Source of the DNA: Endomychus coccineus
Taxonomy: Eukaryota; Arthropoda; Insecta; Coleoptera; Endomychidae
Direction: 5' to 3'
DNA length: 64,000 bases
Assembly: GCA_958510875.1 (NCBI GenBank)
Contig: OY294068.1
Location: 35,754,297-35,818,296, forward strand
Shown in pieces: positions 46,801 through 59,227 of the stretch (its first letter is position 1; every line of letters begins with the position of its first letter). A program made the position numbers and the translations under genes. A model generated the notes under the pieces. That model saw nothing but the letters and a program-made list of their open reading frames with translations, was not told the DNA's origin and ran no database searches.

Positions 46801-49743
46801 GAATAGGCTGGAAGACCTGGATAGTCACATTATTCGGGGAATAATCTCTGATGTCATACCAAAACAGGCTAACGTCAACCTCCCCTTCAACATCACTTTC
46901 CCAGAAAGAAATGAATGGATTCGGAAGGAAACCGACCTACTGAGGGCGGACATTTTTTGGTATCGGAGCAAAACCAGTGCTTGGCATATCTGCAATGTTA
47001 AAATTTCTACAGCTTGAGTCAGATCGACCAGGGTATTGAAAGTTAATAAGTGCGATAAAGAATCGACGCAGATGAGAATAGCATGTATCTCCAACCTGAA
47101 ACAAAATGGGCCTGATTTATAAGGCGTATATCAGTACCTCTTAACCAACGACACATCTCAGTATTTTTACTAGAGATGGGCAAAATTCCAAAACAGGCAT
47201 TTCTAAATAGACATACTATATTCATAATTCCAAGTGCCATTTCTATCTTGAAACTGTTTCAAATAAGAGGTACAAAATAGCAGTTGCTGTTTGATATTAG
47301 ACGGAGTTGCTATTATGAAACAGTTGGTAAATAACAACAGATAGCTGAATATCAACCTATCTTTAATCCTTACCAACTAACAATAATTATTCGACCTGTG
47401 CAATGCACACTCCCCTTTCCCTATCCCACAACCCACGTTCTTCTGCTGTTTATCTTATTAGCAACACGATGCGTCTGGCTCTCTCAAACTCTTCACATTA
47501 ATCCTATACACGGCTCGATCTGACTCAATCTGTAATCAGCCTGGACTGAAAGTATAGTACTTCAGTTCTAGTAATCCTTACCAGGTTTAGGTCACTCCGA
47601 AGCGTTTATTATAAACCCTGAACGAGGACTAAAATACTCCTAGATCAAAGCAGGTAGTATATAAACAGGACCACCATCTACGAACGCTCGGATTAGTGGA
47701 AGACGCTCAATGTTGACTATGTCCCAAAGATGATGAAACGGCGGAACATGTTCTCTATGAATGCCCACCTCTACCAGCATACTCATAGATAGGCTTTATA
47801 AAAAGATTGAACTTACTGGGTGAACTATAATTAGAAGTGAGCCAAAAAAACATGGCCGTGGTGGAGTCTACTCACAAGAAAATGTGTACATTGTGGTTTT
47901 CATTAATTCGTATCAACAAATATAATTAACAATCCTTGATTACGAACTGAGGCCTGATGATCATAAAATCAATGCGAATCCAGGGTTACGTTGGTCACCC
48001 CAAGGTTCTTTTCTATTCATAATATGAGCTCGTCAGTTCGTCCCCTTGATAGTGAAGTTTGAAGTCTCTCCTGACTAAAGGAATTAGAATCCAGCACTTC
48101 TTAGATTTTGATTATTAATTATTATTATTATAAGTCACAACGTCTGTAAGTTTTCAACAAATCAATTTTACCTATCCTTAAATGTCTAAGTAGAAAAATA
48201 TGCATTTCACTTCCAAACTACTTTCCAAACTCCAGAATACCCAAAAAACTTACCCCGAGGGAATGCTCGTCTTATAACTTCCGATTTTTGTAAAACTACA
48301 TCATACGAAGTAATATAATTGAGGAAGTTGCACATTTGTTTTAATCTCTTATTGAATTTCTCAAATGATTTATTAATTTTAAAATTCTAACTAATAGTTT
48401 TCCTGTATAAAATAAAGAACGTCCGAAATCGGAAAACATTGTCTTAGACGCGGGCGTAGTCATTCAATTTGGTGTTGTTTTTGCCAGTTTAGTGCGAGAT
48501 TTCTTCAGGTTCAGAATCACATGAGAACATGAGAACGTAAGAGACATTACAATGACAGTGCCTGAACATAAATATTATAAGAGCTGTTTAGCGCTGATAT
48601 TAAGGTCGATAATCGTTGCAGGGTTAATATCAAGTATAAATATTGGTATATTATTTACTTAGATGCTGAATACCTTCCACATAAACTATGTGATGAATAT
48701 TCCATATTGAAGATCTTGCTTTCAAATTACTTACGTTAAAAAAAAAGTAGATTTTGACTATTTTTCTTCGGGTCTCTCTTCATAGCTCAATACCATTTCT
48801 GCCTCATTTTCTCATTCTTTGGCACATTACAGAATAATTTGTTGCATGAAAAGAAAATATCATGTATCTTCCTCATTGTTATGTTCAACAAGGTTGCAGA
48901 AATTGTGGCCATTACAATAGTACAGAATCAAATCTACCACTACAATATTCAGAAATCTTAAACGGATTTTGGTGACTAAGTTGCCATATATTCATTACAT
49001 CGATAGCACTCTATTATTCTACCGAATCTTCTATTACATTTGAATTAGGCAAAATCACCCAAACAAGGTAGTTTCTATCCTTAGAAATATACTACGAGGG
49101 GGGTAGCCTGTAGATATAGGAATGGAGTTCACTTATGCAAAACAGTAATGAAGAAATACCTATTTCAGGATCCTAAGACGATAAGGCAACTATTTTCCAC
49201 TTACGCATGATACAAGCGAGCTGTTCCAGATCCAACTTAGAACTTTTTAGGAAATATAAGGATATTTTTCGCACCTTTAGATAGTGGAGCAGGGGGAGGA
49301 GGCAACGCGCCTTGTCTGTTAACAACTCGCGAGAAAAACAAGTACATTTAAATTGTTATCGATTTGTTTAAATTTCAGGATCTTGTATAGAAAAACATGT
49401 TGAAAGGTTTTTCAAATTTCATAGGGCTTTTCCGTTTTAAAACAGATCAGAATTTTTTTCTGAACCGTGTATTGCTTTAGTTAATGTATTACAGGTATTT
49501 TCAATGCTACAAGATATTATATAATCATTACAAGAGATATAGAGAAAGATCTTCACTCTAAATTTTATGTTTGACTTACAGGTGGAAAATGTATCTACAA
49601 ATATACAATTATTACCAAGTACGGACGTTTCCCCTCCTCCTGCTGGGCTGTTGACTAAGGAACAATTCGAGAAAAATGCCACGAAATCTGCCAAATCTAA
49701 CACCACGGACACTGAAGAAATTACTTTCAAAACTGAAGGTTAA
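40884..49743 (+). CDS. Testis-specific serine/threonine kinase-like protein (TSSK family)
   Basis: Six exons with matching phases (40884-41051, 41116-41285, 43795-43944, 44584-44857, 46016-46186, 49582-49743) encode 364 residues. TSSK kinases act late in sperm formation in many animals. A proline-rich leader precedes the kinase domain; residues 11-17 are prolines. Seen: Gly-rich loop GAGSYATVR (48-56), the ATP-binding Lys in VAIKIV (Lys70), helix C Glu89, HRDIKCEN (162-169), DFG (182-184), an activation loop with [16 protein letters not shown] (Thr202; SPE replaces APE), and [20 protein letters not shown]. All catalytic residues are intact. The C-terminal tail (about 312-364) is Ser/Thr/Pro-rich without a known domain. 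Large introns hold hAT, Penelope, LTR and LINE remains. Which paralogue it is cannot be told. Confidence 0.92.
41604..42430 (-). mobile_element. hAT transposon derivative with 8-bp target duplication
   Basis: The 8-bp direct repeat ATTATATA lies at 41596-41603 and 42431-42438. The inverted tips read CAGGGCC(C/G)GATTTA. Inside, the minus strand keeps a decayed hAT C-terminal segment ([20 protein letters not shown]) that in intact proteins precedes the dimerisation motif. At 827 bp it is an internally deleted copy, inserted in the second kinase intron. Confidence 0.88.
42950..43640 (+). mobile_element. Penelope-like element ends (family 2), inverted and direct copies
   Basis: Around 42960 an inverted copy and around 43545-43625 a direct copy of the same terminal block occur, sharing GAAATAGGTCACAC and CTAACACATAT. 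The same block recurs near 50060 and 50490. The direct copy carries the hammerhead-like motif at 43490-43545. No reverse transcriptase remains here. Confidence 0.6.
43490..43545 (+). ncRNA. Hammerhead-ribozyme-like motif in Penelope end (family 2)
   Basis: CTGATGA (43498-43504) is followed by U, a perfect 4-bp stem with GUAA loop (GGTC/GACC) and then GAAA. CGTCTT upstream can pair with AAGGCG downstream as stem I. A short AGTACGTA stretch would make a minimal stem III with a GUA cleavage triplet. The downstream stem I strand is displaced by an insertion, and the U before stem II is unusual, so activity is unproven. Confidence 0.42.
44112..44391. mobile_element. hAT-like MITE
   Basis: The tips CAGTGGCGTAGCTACG and CGTTAGCTATGTCACTG are inverted copies. 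The flanking 8-mers TCACTTAT (44104-44111) and TCACTCAT (44392-44399) match at seven of eight positions, consistent with a hAT target duplication. 280 bp, non-coding, in the third kinase intron. Confidence 0.75.
45015..45426 (+). mobile_element. LTR-retrotransposon integrase fragment
   Basis: The frame [20 protein letters not shown], then [12 protein letters not shown], matches the end of the integrase catalytic core and the start of the C-terminal domain of Ty3/gypsy-like polyproteins ([14 protein letters not shown] motif). Frameshifts follow. No LTRs were found. It lies in the fourth kinase intron. Confidence 0.65.
46550..47840 (+). mobile_element. Non-LTR retrotransposon remnant (I/R1-type)
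   Basis: Plus-strand segments include [20 protein letters not shown] (about 46650-46710), the conserved connection after reverse transcriptase in I/R1/Jockey-type elements. [11 protein letters not shown] follows, and near 47740 the C-terminal zinc-knuckle-like [17 protein letters not shown]. Stops and frameshifts interrupt it. It lies in the fifth kinase intron. Confidence 0.72.
47841..49581. other. Fifth kinase intron, nothing recognised
   Basis: No coding segment or clear repeat structure seen up to the last exon acceptor. Confidence 0.4.
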
Positions 49744-49889
49744 ATCGATACACAACTAAAACAAAAATTATAAAATCAAACGAACAATCTGTAGTGTTTT
49801 AAATATATCGTTTTGAAACTATTTGTGTTTTTGAGAATACAACAGAGTTGAATGCCTGTTAAGCTTTGAAGTGCTTACATCTGAAATAT

Positions 49890-51560
49890 TCTGTGCCCAG
49901 TAACACTGCTAATAGAAACTGCTGTTTCGGTCTCTCGAGTGAGTTCATCAGTGGTATGAGGAAAGCTGCAGGGCTACCGGTCGATATCGTTGTATGAATA
50001 CCTAATTGGCAACAGTTTTAGAGAAACCAGAAGATCTAACTATTCTAAATTCCTGGGTAATAGGTCACATTGACACTTACGTCTACTGCACTTTCGGTCT
50101 CAACCATCATCAGAAGACGTTTGATGATTAATTCACATCAACTAAAGCGCGGGATTTCTCAAACTAATTGTACTGAGCCCTAAGCATCTTTATCATATTT
50201 ATTTCAATAAAAAATATCTACGTTGAAGCAACGGACAAAAGGTGAATAATTGAAATGTAATACATTAATTAAAATTACAATTATTTGTATTTTGTTCCTT
50301 GTTGTGACAAAGACATTTTTAATTGAAATTAATGCGATAAAGACGCTTAGCGCTCAGTACAATTAGTTTAACAAATCCCGTGCTTTAGTTGATAAGAATT
50401 AGTTTTCAAACGTGTTCTGCTGATGGCCTTGATACCGAAATGTACGTAAAGACGAAAATATAGTAGACAAATATTAATGAGACCGATTTCCCAAGAATTT
50501 ACATATAATTCATGCCCGACTCAAGAATTATTATTAGAGCATTTAAAGCCATCTACCCGAGTAGATGTCTCACTAAGATAACCAAAATTCAATGCAAAAC
50601 ATTGATTAAATCTTGTACTTCACAACGAATGAATGCCAAGGTGGCGACACCAACAAATGAAAAGATTCTTGAACAAATTTCTCGTTAAATATTATCCACA
50701 AAGATAATTAGGTTTCTCTAGATCGACCAGTGACACTGCAGCTAATAGTTCCAGACAGCTGTTTCGCTCTACAGCGAAACTGCTGAGCAAGATCTTATTG
50801 ACTTAATTTGTTCTCGAGCCAAAATGTTGGTTTGGATATGTCTACGACACTTTTGTTATTTGGCAACATGGTCTCGAAAATCTTGTTCTCTTCCTCAATC
50901 GTTTAAATTCATTACATCCCAATATCCATATCACCTTGGAAGTTGAATCGAAAGGTTCACTCCCATACGTAGATAGACTGACGGACGTTCTGTGTATCGA
51001 AAACCCATTCACAGCGATAGATGCCTCAAAGGCCTTTCGCACCATCAGCCTGTCCAAAAGCAATATGTAATAAACTCCTTGGTCCACAGAGTAACTTATC
51101 CCAAACTCAATCCTTAAAATCAGAATTAAAACACTTTTCATCAGCCTTATTATCGAACAATGTCTCCCATTATAATATTCAAAAAGCCATAAACACTTCG
51201 CCGTTGTTCATAGCATTCCATGTTCTGGCGGTGAAGGCTACATTGGTGGTCGTACAGTAGCTACCTGTGTGAAAGAACATGAGTACTGTACAAGGCTTCG
51301 TGACACCAGTAGATCTGCACTTGCGGAATTTAAGTTGAACTAAATCATCAAATCCGTTTCGAAAATACTAAAATCCTAGCTCGAGCCCCAAACTTCTATC
51401 AGCGAAAAATTCTTGAAACAATAGAAACCCTAAAACTCTATCTCTAGAGCGAAAGAAGGAAGATGTGATAGTGGTCGACGTTTTTGCTGGGTTTTAGAGA
51501 AACCAGAGGATCTAACGCCATCTACCTGATAAATGTTTAGTTGCAGGACGTAGCTATTTT
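49890..51560 (+). mobile_element. Penelope-like retroelement, decayed (family 2)
   Basis: Terminal blocks at about 49990-50140 (inverted) and 50400-50520 (direct) precede coding remnants. The reverse-transcriptase catalytic region WFGYVYDTFVIWQHG has YVYD in place of YVDD. Then come LNRLNSLHPNIHITLEVE and, in another frame, the endonuclease part GGRTVATCVKEHEYCTRLRD with SRSALAEF. The order is typical of Penelope elements with a GIY-YIG domain. It starts about 150 bp after the kinase stop codon. Confidence 0.8.
50075..50122 (-). ncRNA. Hammerhead-like motif, degraded copy (family 2)
   Basis: On the minus strand CTGATGA (50107-50113) is followed by GGTTGAGACC and GAAA (50092-50095). CGTCT upstream and AGACG downstream can pair. 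Stem II is weakened, and two bases expected before the downstream stem I strand are missing. It is listed because it supports the motif at 43490-43545. Confidence 0.35.
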
Positions 51561-52707
51561 CATACAATCTAGGATTTGGATAATTCAAGTAAAAGACCAC
51601 ATTCTTTGGTTATAATTTTAATGGCACATAATGAAAACATATGTGATATTATAATGTGAATAATAGTACCTTTGAAAATAAATGATCAGTATAATCTGAA
51701 TTTACTATGATATGGGGTGTTTATATGAGTTTATAAAGATATTTACATTATTTACAAATGACTATCAACTTGATACAAAAAAGTTATATACTCTTCTTCA
51801 TTGATTGGAAATGTGATGAAACTAGGATATCATAACATTGTAAATAAAAAATACTGCTATATGAATTATTCTAATATGCTTAATTCTATTTGCATTTGAA
51901 TTGGAATATCACGGAATAAAATAATATGTTCGTTGCTCCACGAAATATTTAAATTTTCAATTCTCTCAATGAAAGATGGTGAACAGGATGTATAGTGGAT
52001 GTGGTTTAAAATTCGATTTGAGCCTGCTCATCATCATTCTTTGGGAGGGCAGTAGTAATGAGTTTTGCCTGTCAGCCTGCAAATTGATGAGGGGGTTTCT
52101 ATTTTGGCAGTGGATATGGGACTTTCGCCAATGGATTTATCATGTCACATTATATACAAGTCAGTTTTATGTTTGAGCAAAATGTATGGCTGAAATTACT
52201 ATTTGGTCACCATTTGAAGACTAAACAATTCTATTCATAAATTTTTTAAAAAATATAACAGGAAGAAATCAGGAAAAACTCAATACAAGAAATTTACACT
52301 GATTTTTTCTCATAAAAGAAAAGAAACACTGAATTCCATAAACATGATTCATCCCACACCAGTGCAAGAAAAAACTATGCCGTCTGATTATAAATTACTG
52401 GTTTACGGAAAGACGTGCGTTACTCAATTCAATTGCCGTTCATTAGCTTTTCATAATTGAAAAATTCGGATATAACACCTTCACATTGATAAGAATAACC
52501 TGTTCACATTTCCAATTCAATTTAAAACTCTCCAGGGTCAGTCTTCTAACATATAGTTATATATTTAATAGTACAACTAGGAAATATAACATTTCATCAG
52601 TAAACTAAGTTTTCAACATCTTACATCATAACATTTTAAGGTTCCACAAATACCATTTCAAATTATTTGAAAGGAGTTTCACTGGGATCACGTAACAAAA
52701 TCTAAAA
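51561..52707. other. Intergenic sequence, nothing recognised
   Basis: AT-rich with no coding segment, RNA gene or terminal repeat recognised. Confidence 0.4.
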
Positions 52708-52933
52708 TGTACAGGATGGCAAAAATTTGATGTTTTAGTAGGTAATCTCGATAAGTATAAGAGATGCCAAAAATGAACCACCGTCCTCGATCTCTTTTTT
52801 TGGGAAAATGTCAATGGCGAAATCAAAAATTGGATACCTTTTGTTTTATGATTTTTCTATTGACAGTTTTTGGTATCTCTATACTTAAAAGATTCCCTTA
52901 ACACATCGAAATTTAGTCACCCTGCAGTGTACA
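52708..52933. mobile_element. Palindromic MITE
   Basis: The tips TGTACAGGATGGCAAAAATT and (on the other side) AAATTTAGTCACCCTGCAGTGTACA-like sequence are inverted copies. Inner blocks AAGTATAAGAGATGCCAAAAA and TTTTTGGTATCTCTATACTT mirror each other. 226 bp, non-coding, perhaps mariner-related by its tips. Confidence 0.72.
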
Positions 52934-53579
52934 TACCAATAGTCAAATTGGATCAAAGGAATCTCAATGCATTTGTTAAAAACTGAAACAGTGGTATTGT
53001 TTTGACTAAACAATAAAAGTATTTGAAAATTTACCAACCTAACTCAGCAGTCGGTATAGTGGCATTACATTTTTTATAGCAGGGAGTATGGTAAGTGTAA
53101 TGTTACTTATATCAAATTGTAGCTGTTTTTCACTGTATGAATCTCGTAATATTGGCCATTTCTCCTTTCTAATGAACACGTAGTTTTAAAAAATAATATA
53201 TCAACTTTATAATGTGAGTGTAATCTTCCAAGGTAAGGCGATAATAATTAATTATATGATAAAGAAGGGTGGTATGAGTAGGAGGTAAACTCGACTGGTC
53301 ATACTAAATAATTCCTTGAAGCCGTGAAGCTTTCTTTAAAATACCCAACTATGCATAAACTTGCCTTGGTTTACAGGTCTTATGCAAAAAAATGTTCATC
53401 ACCAATTAGCTTGACAAATTACCCGTAGCTATGGAAAATATCAGACATGTTTTGGTAAAATAATAAAATTAGCAATAAAACACCGAATCCTATGAACTAT
53501 TAAGTATAAGTTTCTTGCCTCTTTTATTCATTATTATTGCTTTTCATTGTTCTACGCCTATTTATAAATGTTGCTTCAG

Positions 53580-53681
53580 TGACTTTAGAAGACCAATGGA
53601 AAAGAGGACTATTAGTACTATGACCACTTTAATGCATGCGTCATATGTGTATTATTCTAGACTTTGGTGTGCGAATGTCAG
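53580..53681 (+). CDS. Weak candidate internal exon, unidentified
   Basis: A 102-bp open segment (starting DFRRPMEKRTISTMTTLMHA) is bounded by a good acceptor (GTTGCTTCAG) and donor (CAGGTACGT). It has an entry phase of one base and leaves two. No partner exon or family was found, so this may be chance. Confidence 0.2.
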
Positions 53682-54224
53682 GTACGTTTTCATTTTTGGA
53701 CGACGTCAATCATTATGTATGTATTTCTGTCGAGTTCAACTGTGAGGTTTAATATTTGGTCGATTGTGATTGATAGTACATTCAATGATAATGGATAATA
53801 TATGTTACGTACCTTACGTTTACATTCTTTCAATTTGAATAGAATGTAAATAAAATTCAAAATTACACTATATTAACAATGAGGAAAATTTACTTGTTTA
53901 TTCTCCTATTGTATTCCTAACATTGTAATCTCAATCACCTCGTAAATTTGAAAATTGTAACTGATAAAATAATAAAGAAATTTAAAATAATAATTCTCTT
54001 TGCGTTAAAACGAAGTCGGAAACAAAAACGGCTTGCTCTTACGTGAGGCTGTCTTACTCACTGTGTTTATGCGATTTATGTGTCTGGTAGGGTTACATTA
54101 TTGAATTTTTCTATTCCGCGACTCTTATGATTTCTATAAGGATACGCGAATTCTAGTGCAATATAGTTTTTAGGAGTTGGAATTGACATATATGGAGAAT
54201 CACGTAAATTTTTTTCTCTCTCAG
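53682..54224. other. Intergenic sequence, nothing recognised
   Basis: No supported feature. Confidence 0.4.
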
Positions 54225-56060
54225 ATAAATCACTTCATGTGGTGGTTGACGGAGTATCCTCCGATATAATGGCTATCAACGCTGGTGTTCTACAGGCATC
54301 AGTCTTGACACCAATTTTTCTTCTGCTCCATATCATTGAATCCAGAGGAGCAACAAAGGGACAGGTTGGCGCAATTAATGGAGATCTGGCAAAGATTTTG
54401 AAATGGGGATTTGGTAATCTAGTAGTAGTCGAGTCAAATAGGTATTTCATTACGAAAATCGAACGATATGGACCGATTTTGATGAAACAAAGTGCATTCG
54501 ATTCGGGATGACGTCTAGAAAAAAGCTTACCGGTTAGTTTTTTGTGCAAATTTGCTATTTTTTTAACCGGACCAATTTCCAAAATTTCATCAAAACTAAC
54601 TAGAAATCCTCAATTAGGGGTTGTGGAGGTTGTTTTTTTATGTTAAATGTTTAAAAATCTGTTAAAAGGGGGGGGGGGTCGTTACTAATTTAAATCAAAA
54701 ACAAAATCGAATTCTAATTTTTTAATTTTTTAATTTGAAATAAATTCCCGCTCATCTAAAATTTTTTTCTACCTTTTCTACTCAGTCTTTTTATATTCCA
54801 CTTAGCATCTTTTACATATACTATGGACATATACGTAATAAAAACCGGGCGGGAGTAGCAGGTAGGTATTTTTCTTAAACTATGGAGTCTACACTATACT
54901 ATAACACAGCATCTATCATATAATAAGATCTCTATGGCATCTACCGCTTCATAGAGCAGCTGTTTATCTAAGCCGGTCCTCCCTCCCATCCCGCAAAATA
55001 AAGACGCGGCAACGTATACGTGGACCACGCAGCTATTGTAATGTAGATACATAATAAATGATCACCACGTGTCACTTACTGTTGGATGCTGCTGTTGTTC
55101 AGATTAGTAAAATTTCTCATTCGTTTTATGTGAAAATTATTTTGTTGTGGTTCAGTGAATATTATCAGAAACATTTTTTCAATAATTCAAATACATATTG
55201 TTCAATAAATAAAACATTGTTTTAATAAAGCATTCAGGCTGCAAATTAATGAAAGTGTTTTTCGGTTAAAAAAAATAACAAATTTGCACAAAAAACTAAC
55301 AGGTAAGCTTTTTTCTAGACGTCATCCCGAATCGAATGCACTTTGTTTCATCAAAATCGGTCCATATCGTTCGATTTTCGTAAGTCGGCGGCCTGTTTTA
55401 ATACCTATTTGACTCGACTATAGAGTTTAATGCAACAATCCCCAATACGATGATGTCAGGTACAACTATTCCTATAAAGTCTTCCATAATTGGATCACCA
55501 CCAACAGCATCTTCTCATGGGAGAATCATGTGAGGCCCATTGCGAAAACCGCTTCACAAAAACTTGGTTTTCTATTTCGTGCCAACAGCTGCTTTACATA
55601 TCAGCAGCTCCTCACAATTTACAAACCATAAATTCGACCTGTCCTGGAGTACTGTTCACATGTTTGGAGTTCGGCTCCCAAACATACGCTGATTATATCC
55701 AGAGAGCTGTTCGTTTGGATGACCTCTCTAGAACATCGTAGAAAGGTGGGAGACCTCTCTCTTTTCTATAGATATTTCCTTGGTCAGTGTTCACCAGAAA
55801 TCTCGTTTGTTGCTCCACCACGAGAGATTCCAGAGAGGCGGGCTAGACGAGCTCAAATCAGTCACCACTTCACTGTCCAGATCGAGACCTGCCGAACTTC
55901 TTTCTACCAGACTCCATTTTTTATCGAACAGCGAAGTTGTGGAACTCTTTACCTAGTGAGGTCTTTCCCTGTATCTATAATCTACTAACCATCAAGAAAA
56001 ATACGAATGCCTATCTCCCCTATCCACATTCTACATATAGTAGTAGTATTGTATATAGAA
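54225..56060 (+). mobile_element. Non-LTR retrotransposon, split by an inserted element
   Basis: The left part (54225-54425) encodes VVVDGVSSDIMAINAGVLQA and then INGDLAKILKWGFGNLV, from the reverse-transcriptase domain. The sequence between these two pieces is missing, including the catalytic box. After the insertion (54426-55420) it resumes with EFNAT, then LGFLFRANSCFTYQQLLTIY, MTSLEHRRKVGDLSLFYRYF and LWNSLPSEVFPCIYNL, the usual C-terminal order in such LINEs. Frameshifts make it inactive. Confidence 0.78.
54426..55420. mobile_element. Terminal-inverted-repeat element nested in the LINE
   Basis: Inverted arms of about 160 bp read TAGTCGAGTCAAATAGGTAT at the left, mirrored at the right tip, and include GATGACGTC and GCAAATTTG. 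Joining the flanks restores the LINE reading (NLV then EFNAT) when one TAG is removed, so the target duplication is TAG (or TA). The interior has a run of ten G and no coding sequence. Superfamily unclear. Confidence 0.8.
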
Positions 56061-59000
56061 AAAAATTACAAAGTAACAACAATGAATTTCCCCCATATTA
56101 TATAACAAAATTGTGTGAAGCGTTCCGTCAAAGTTGTGATTTTATCGAATACTAATAATACCTGAAGTAAGTATATAAACATTCCAACAGCTAATAATAC
56201 TGGAATTAACCAAAATAAGAACTAACATAATAAAATTATGGTATGTTGCTAAATAGAAGAAAACGAATTTATATAAATATCATAGATGTTATCGATTAAA
56301 CAAATTTAATAATTGTGCTTTATTACAATCCAACAACGTTAAGTAGATCCTTTAGATGTTTGACATATTTGTGTTAGTTTGTGATAATAGTATTTGCAGG
56401 CTCGACTCTCTTCCATGGATTCCTTTCCGATCAATTTTTTAAAGACAAACAACGTTATGTATAAATGTACCAAACAAATGGATTCATTTCCGCAAGGTTC
56501 ACGATGTAGTATCTATAATTGTTGGAAATGTTTTGACCAAGGCCACTAGTAGAAAACCGTGTTTGCAGAAACAAAAGCCCCGTTCAAGCAGTTATATTGA
56601 ATAAACGTCTGTATTTGCTCAATATCTCAGTTCTTCATCGAAGAGCTAAACTAGCGGCTGTCAATGTTGTAGAACATATTCTACAACTTGTGCATATATT
56701 ATTTTTTACTTACTTTGAACCATTTCCTGTCAGTCGGTGTTAATTTCATTCTCAGATACTTTTATATTGCAAATAATAAATAATACTGTCATGTCAGCTT
56801 TAGGTTTCATTATTCTGCCGGACAAGTTCATTGACCGTGTGAATTCTAAATTGCAAGATTTCATCAATAGAGCCTATATAAGCGACCGACAGAGGAAACG
56901 GGGGATATTAAAAATTTCTTCTCACGTGCGTACGCATCGATATAAGCACTGTTTTTCAGTCACATTTAATGGTGAATTAATGAACAAATTGAATTGATTT
57001 CCAAAATATTAAACATTATGTTACATCAATTAATTCAACTGATTTCAAAATTATTTATCATTATGATTTATTAATTAAACCGAACAAATTTTCAAATTAT
57101 TTGCTAAGATTTTGTTTTATTTTATTTGTTTTAAATTTAATAAAGTTATAATTTTACCAATACCGTTTCTCTTAAATTACATACAACTCATCTCAAACAA
57201 GGATCCTCAGGTATACGTCAGACCGCTCGCCCTCAAACCAATTTACATTTAAAAACATTCAGCTCTACCAGAAAATTGGCGGGTGGCATTCAGATATTAT
57301 TGAATATTGAACATTAAATACTAAAAATGCATCATACATTAACTTAATTAATAATTAAATATTAATATATTTTTAAAGTAAACGTAAGATTCAATAGTAA
57401 GTAAATATAAATATTAAATAACATAATATTATAGATTTCTGCCTTGATGACATGGGTGCAATGAAGGCTATCCAAATTTTGTGTGTTCATGTCAACCCTG
57501 CTTTGGTCATGTCATCAGCAGGGGAGAGTTGTAAGAGCACTAAAACTAATTCTTTTATCTGAGGATTGTTTCTGAATTCAGTGTAGCATTTGCTGTTGCC
57601 TTCGCCAGAAATTGTAAATCCAGGTGACTATGTGCAGGAAAAGAATAATACCTGGTAGATAGCTTGGTGAATCACCAGCAGACTCAACTCTTTCAAGCTT
57701 GTATAGCCATATAATGTTCACATTAAGGCCAAACCAGAGAGAATCACCAGCATGTCACTATCTTCTCCAATTATGATGACTAGTTTATAGGCTCGCACCG
57801 ATTCAAGTTAGTAAGTACCCTGCACATCATTCCCTACTGAAATTAATTTTATTTCCCTGCAAGAAACAATGCCGTGGGAACCTGTCAAGAAGCAGGCCTA
57901 AGGTATACAGGCGTCTTGCCAGTCAGTCATGCCAAAACGCTTCTACACCTTTCTTGGAAGATAGTGTCATAGATGAAGACGAGGATCTAGATGTTCTTGA
58001 GCAATTTGAAAATCTTGCTACAAAACTTCAGCAAGCTCCCACTACAGGCAACATATGATTGACGTAGAAGACCGTTCAAATTATTATCTATGGATGATTC
58101 ATCACCAGAAACTTCAAAGCGAGCTAAATAAATTATAAACAGCAATGTGACAAGATTTAAGTGATTCAAGTAATTTTCAAAAATTTATCACACTTAGCAA
58201 AAACAGTGAAAAGTCCCAAAATGTCGATGTTCTATTCAATATAACCTGCTTGCAAGGCCTTTCGTTTCTTCAAATTTAGTTTTCTACTAGTAGTCTTCGT
58301 AACGCGTCCAAAAACTATATATACTCGACCTTTTGCAAGAATTCATGTATAACTTGACTGAACTATAGAATTATGACGCATCTGATAATAACCTTTCCAT
58401 GTCTGAAAATTCCACAACTTGAAAAATGTAACTTTTCCTTCGTTTGTAACATACCAATAATGATCAATTATCACTTTATCAATGGAATTGGTGGGCGCTT
58501 AATTGGATCTAATACTAGAACGTATAAATTTGAATTGCAACATTAGAAGAATCTTAGTCTATTATGAATTCATTCACTTTAAAGGTATAGAAAGTCGTAT
58601 TTGAGTAATTGGTTGTATTAGTATTTATTGTGTGATATAAGCCTTTGGACCAAGTTTTATCATTGAAACAAATATTTTTCGTTCAATTCAATCGTAAGTT
58701 ATTTAAAATTAAATCGCATGACTTTCATTGGTGAGTACATAATATAACTGGAAAGATTCTTCCATTTGTTTTTGCAAATAACTGTACCATAGACGGCTTC
58801 AGCAGATTTTTAAATTCATTGAGAATTGATAATATTATGAAGTCATTTTGCAAATACAAAAATTCCATATTTGTATTAAAGCTGTGACCATGGTTATAAC
58901 TGCATAATTTAATAATGGAATAGGAAGGTCAATGACCACCCTTGCTGTATTAATAGCTAAATTCATTCGCTTCTTATAAAAAGTGCGGTAATAAAATGGA

Positions 59001-59227
59001 ATCCGATGTCGAACAAAAATCACTGTATTCTGTTTGCTAGCAATGTGACTAGGGGGAATTTTTTGATCATACACAAATTATATTTTTAAATACTGCTTTT
59101 TACCGGAGCTGCCGAATGAAATTTTTCAGTTTATTGAAAATCGAAACTAAGAGTCGCTAAGATTCCTATTTTAAATTTAAACAGCACGTCTACCAGTTAC
59201 AGGTCCACTCGAGTCCATTCGACATTA
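56061..59227. other. Intergenic sequence, no recognised gene
   Basis: Short frames such as plus 56737-56997 and a patch near 57820-58070 look non-random, but no family, splice context or repeat ends could be assigned. Confidence 0.35.
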
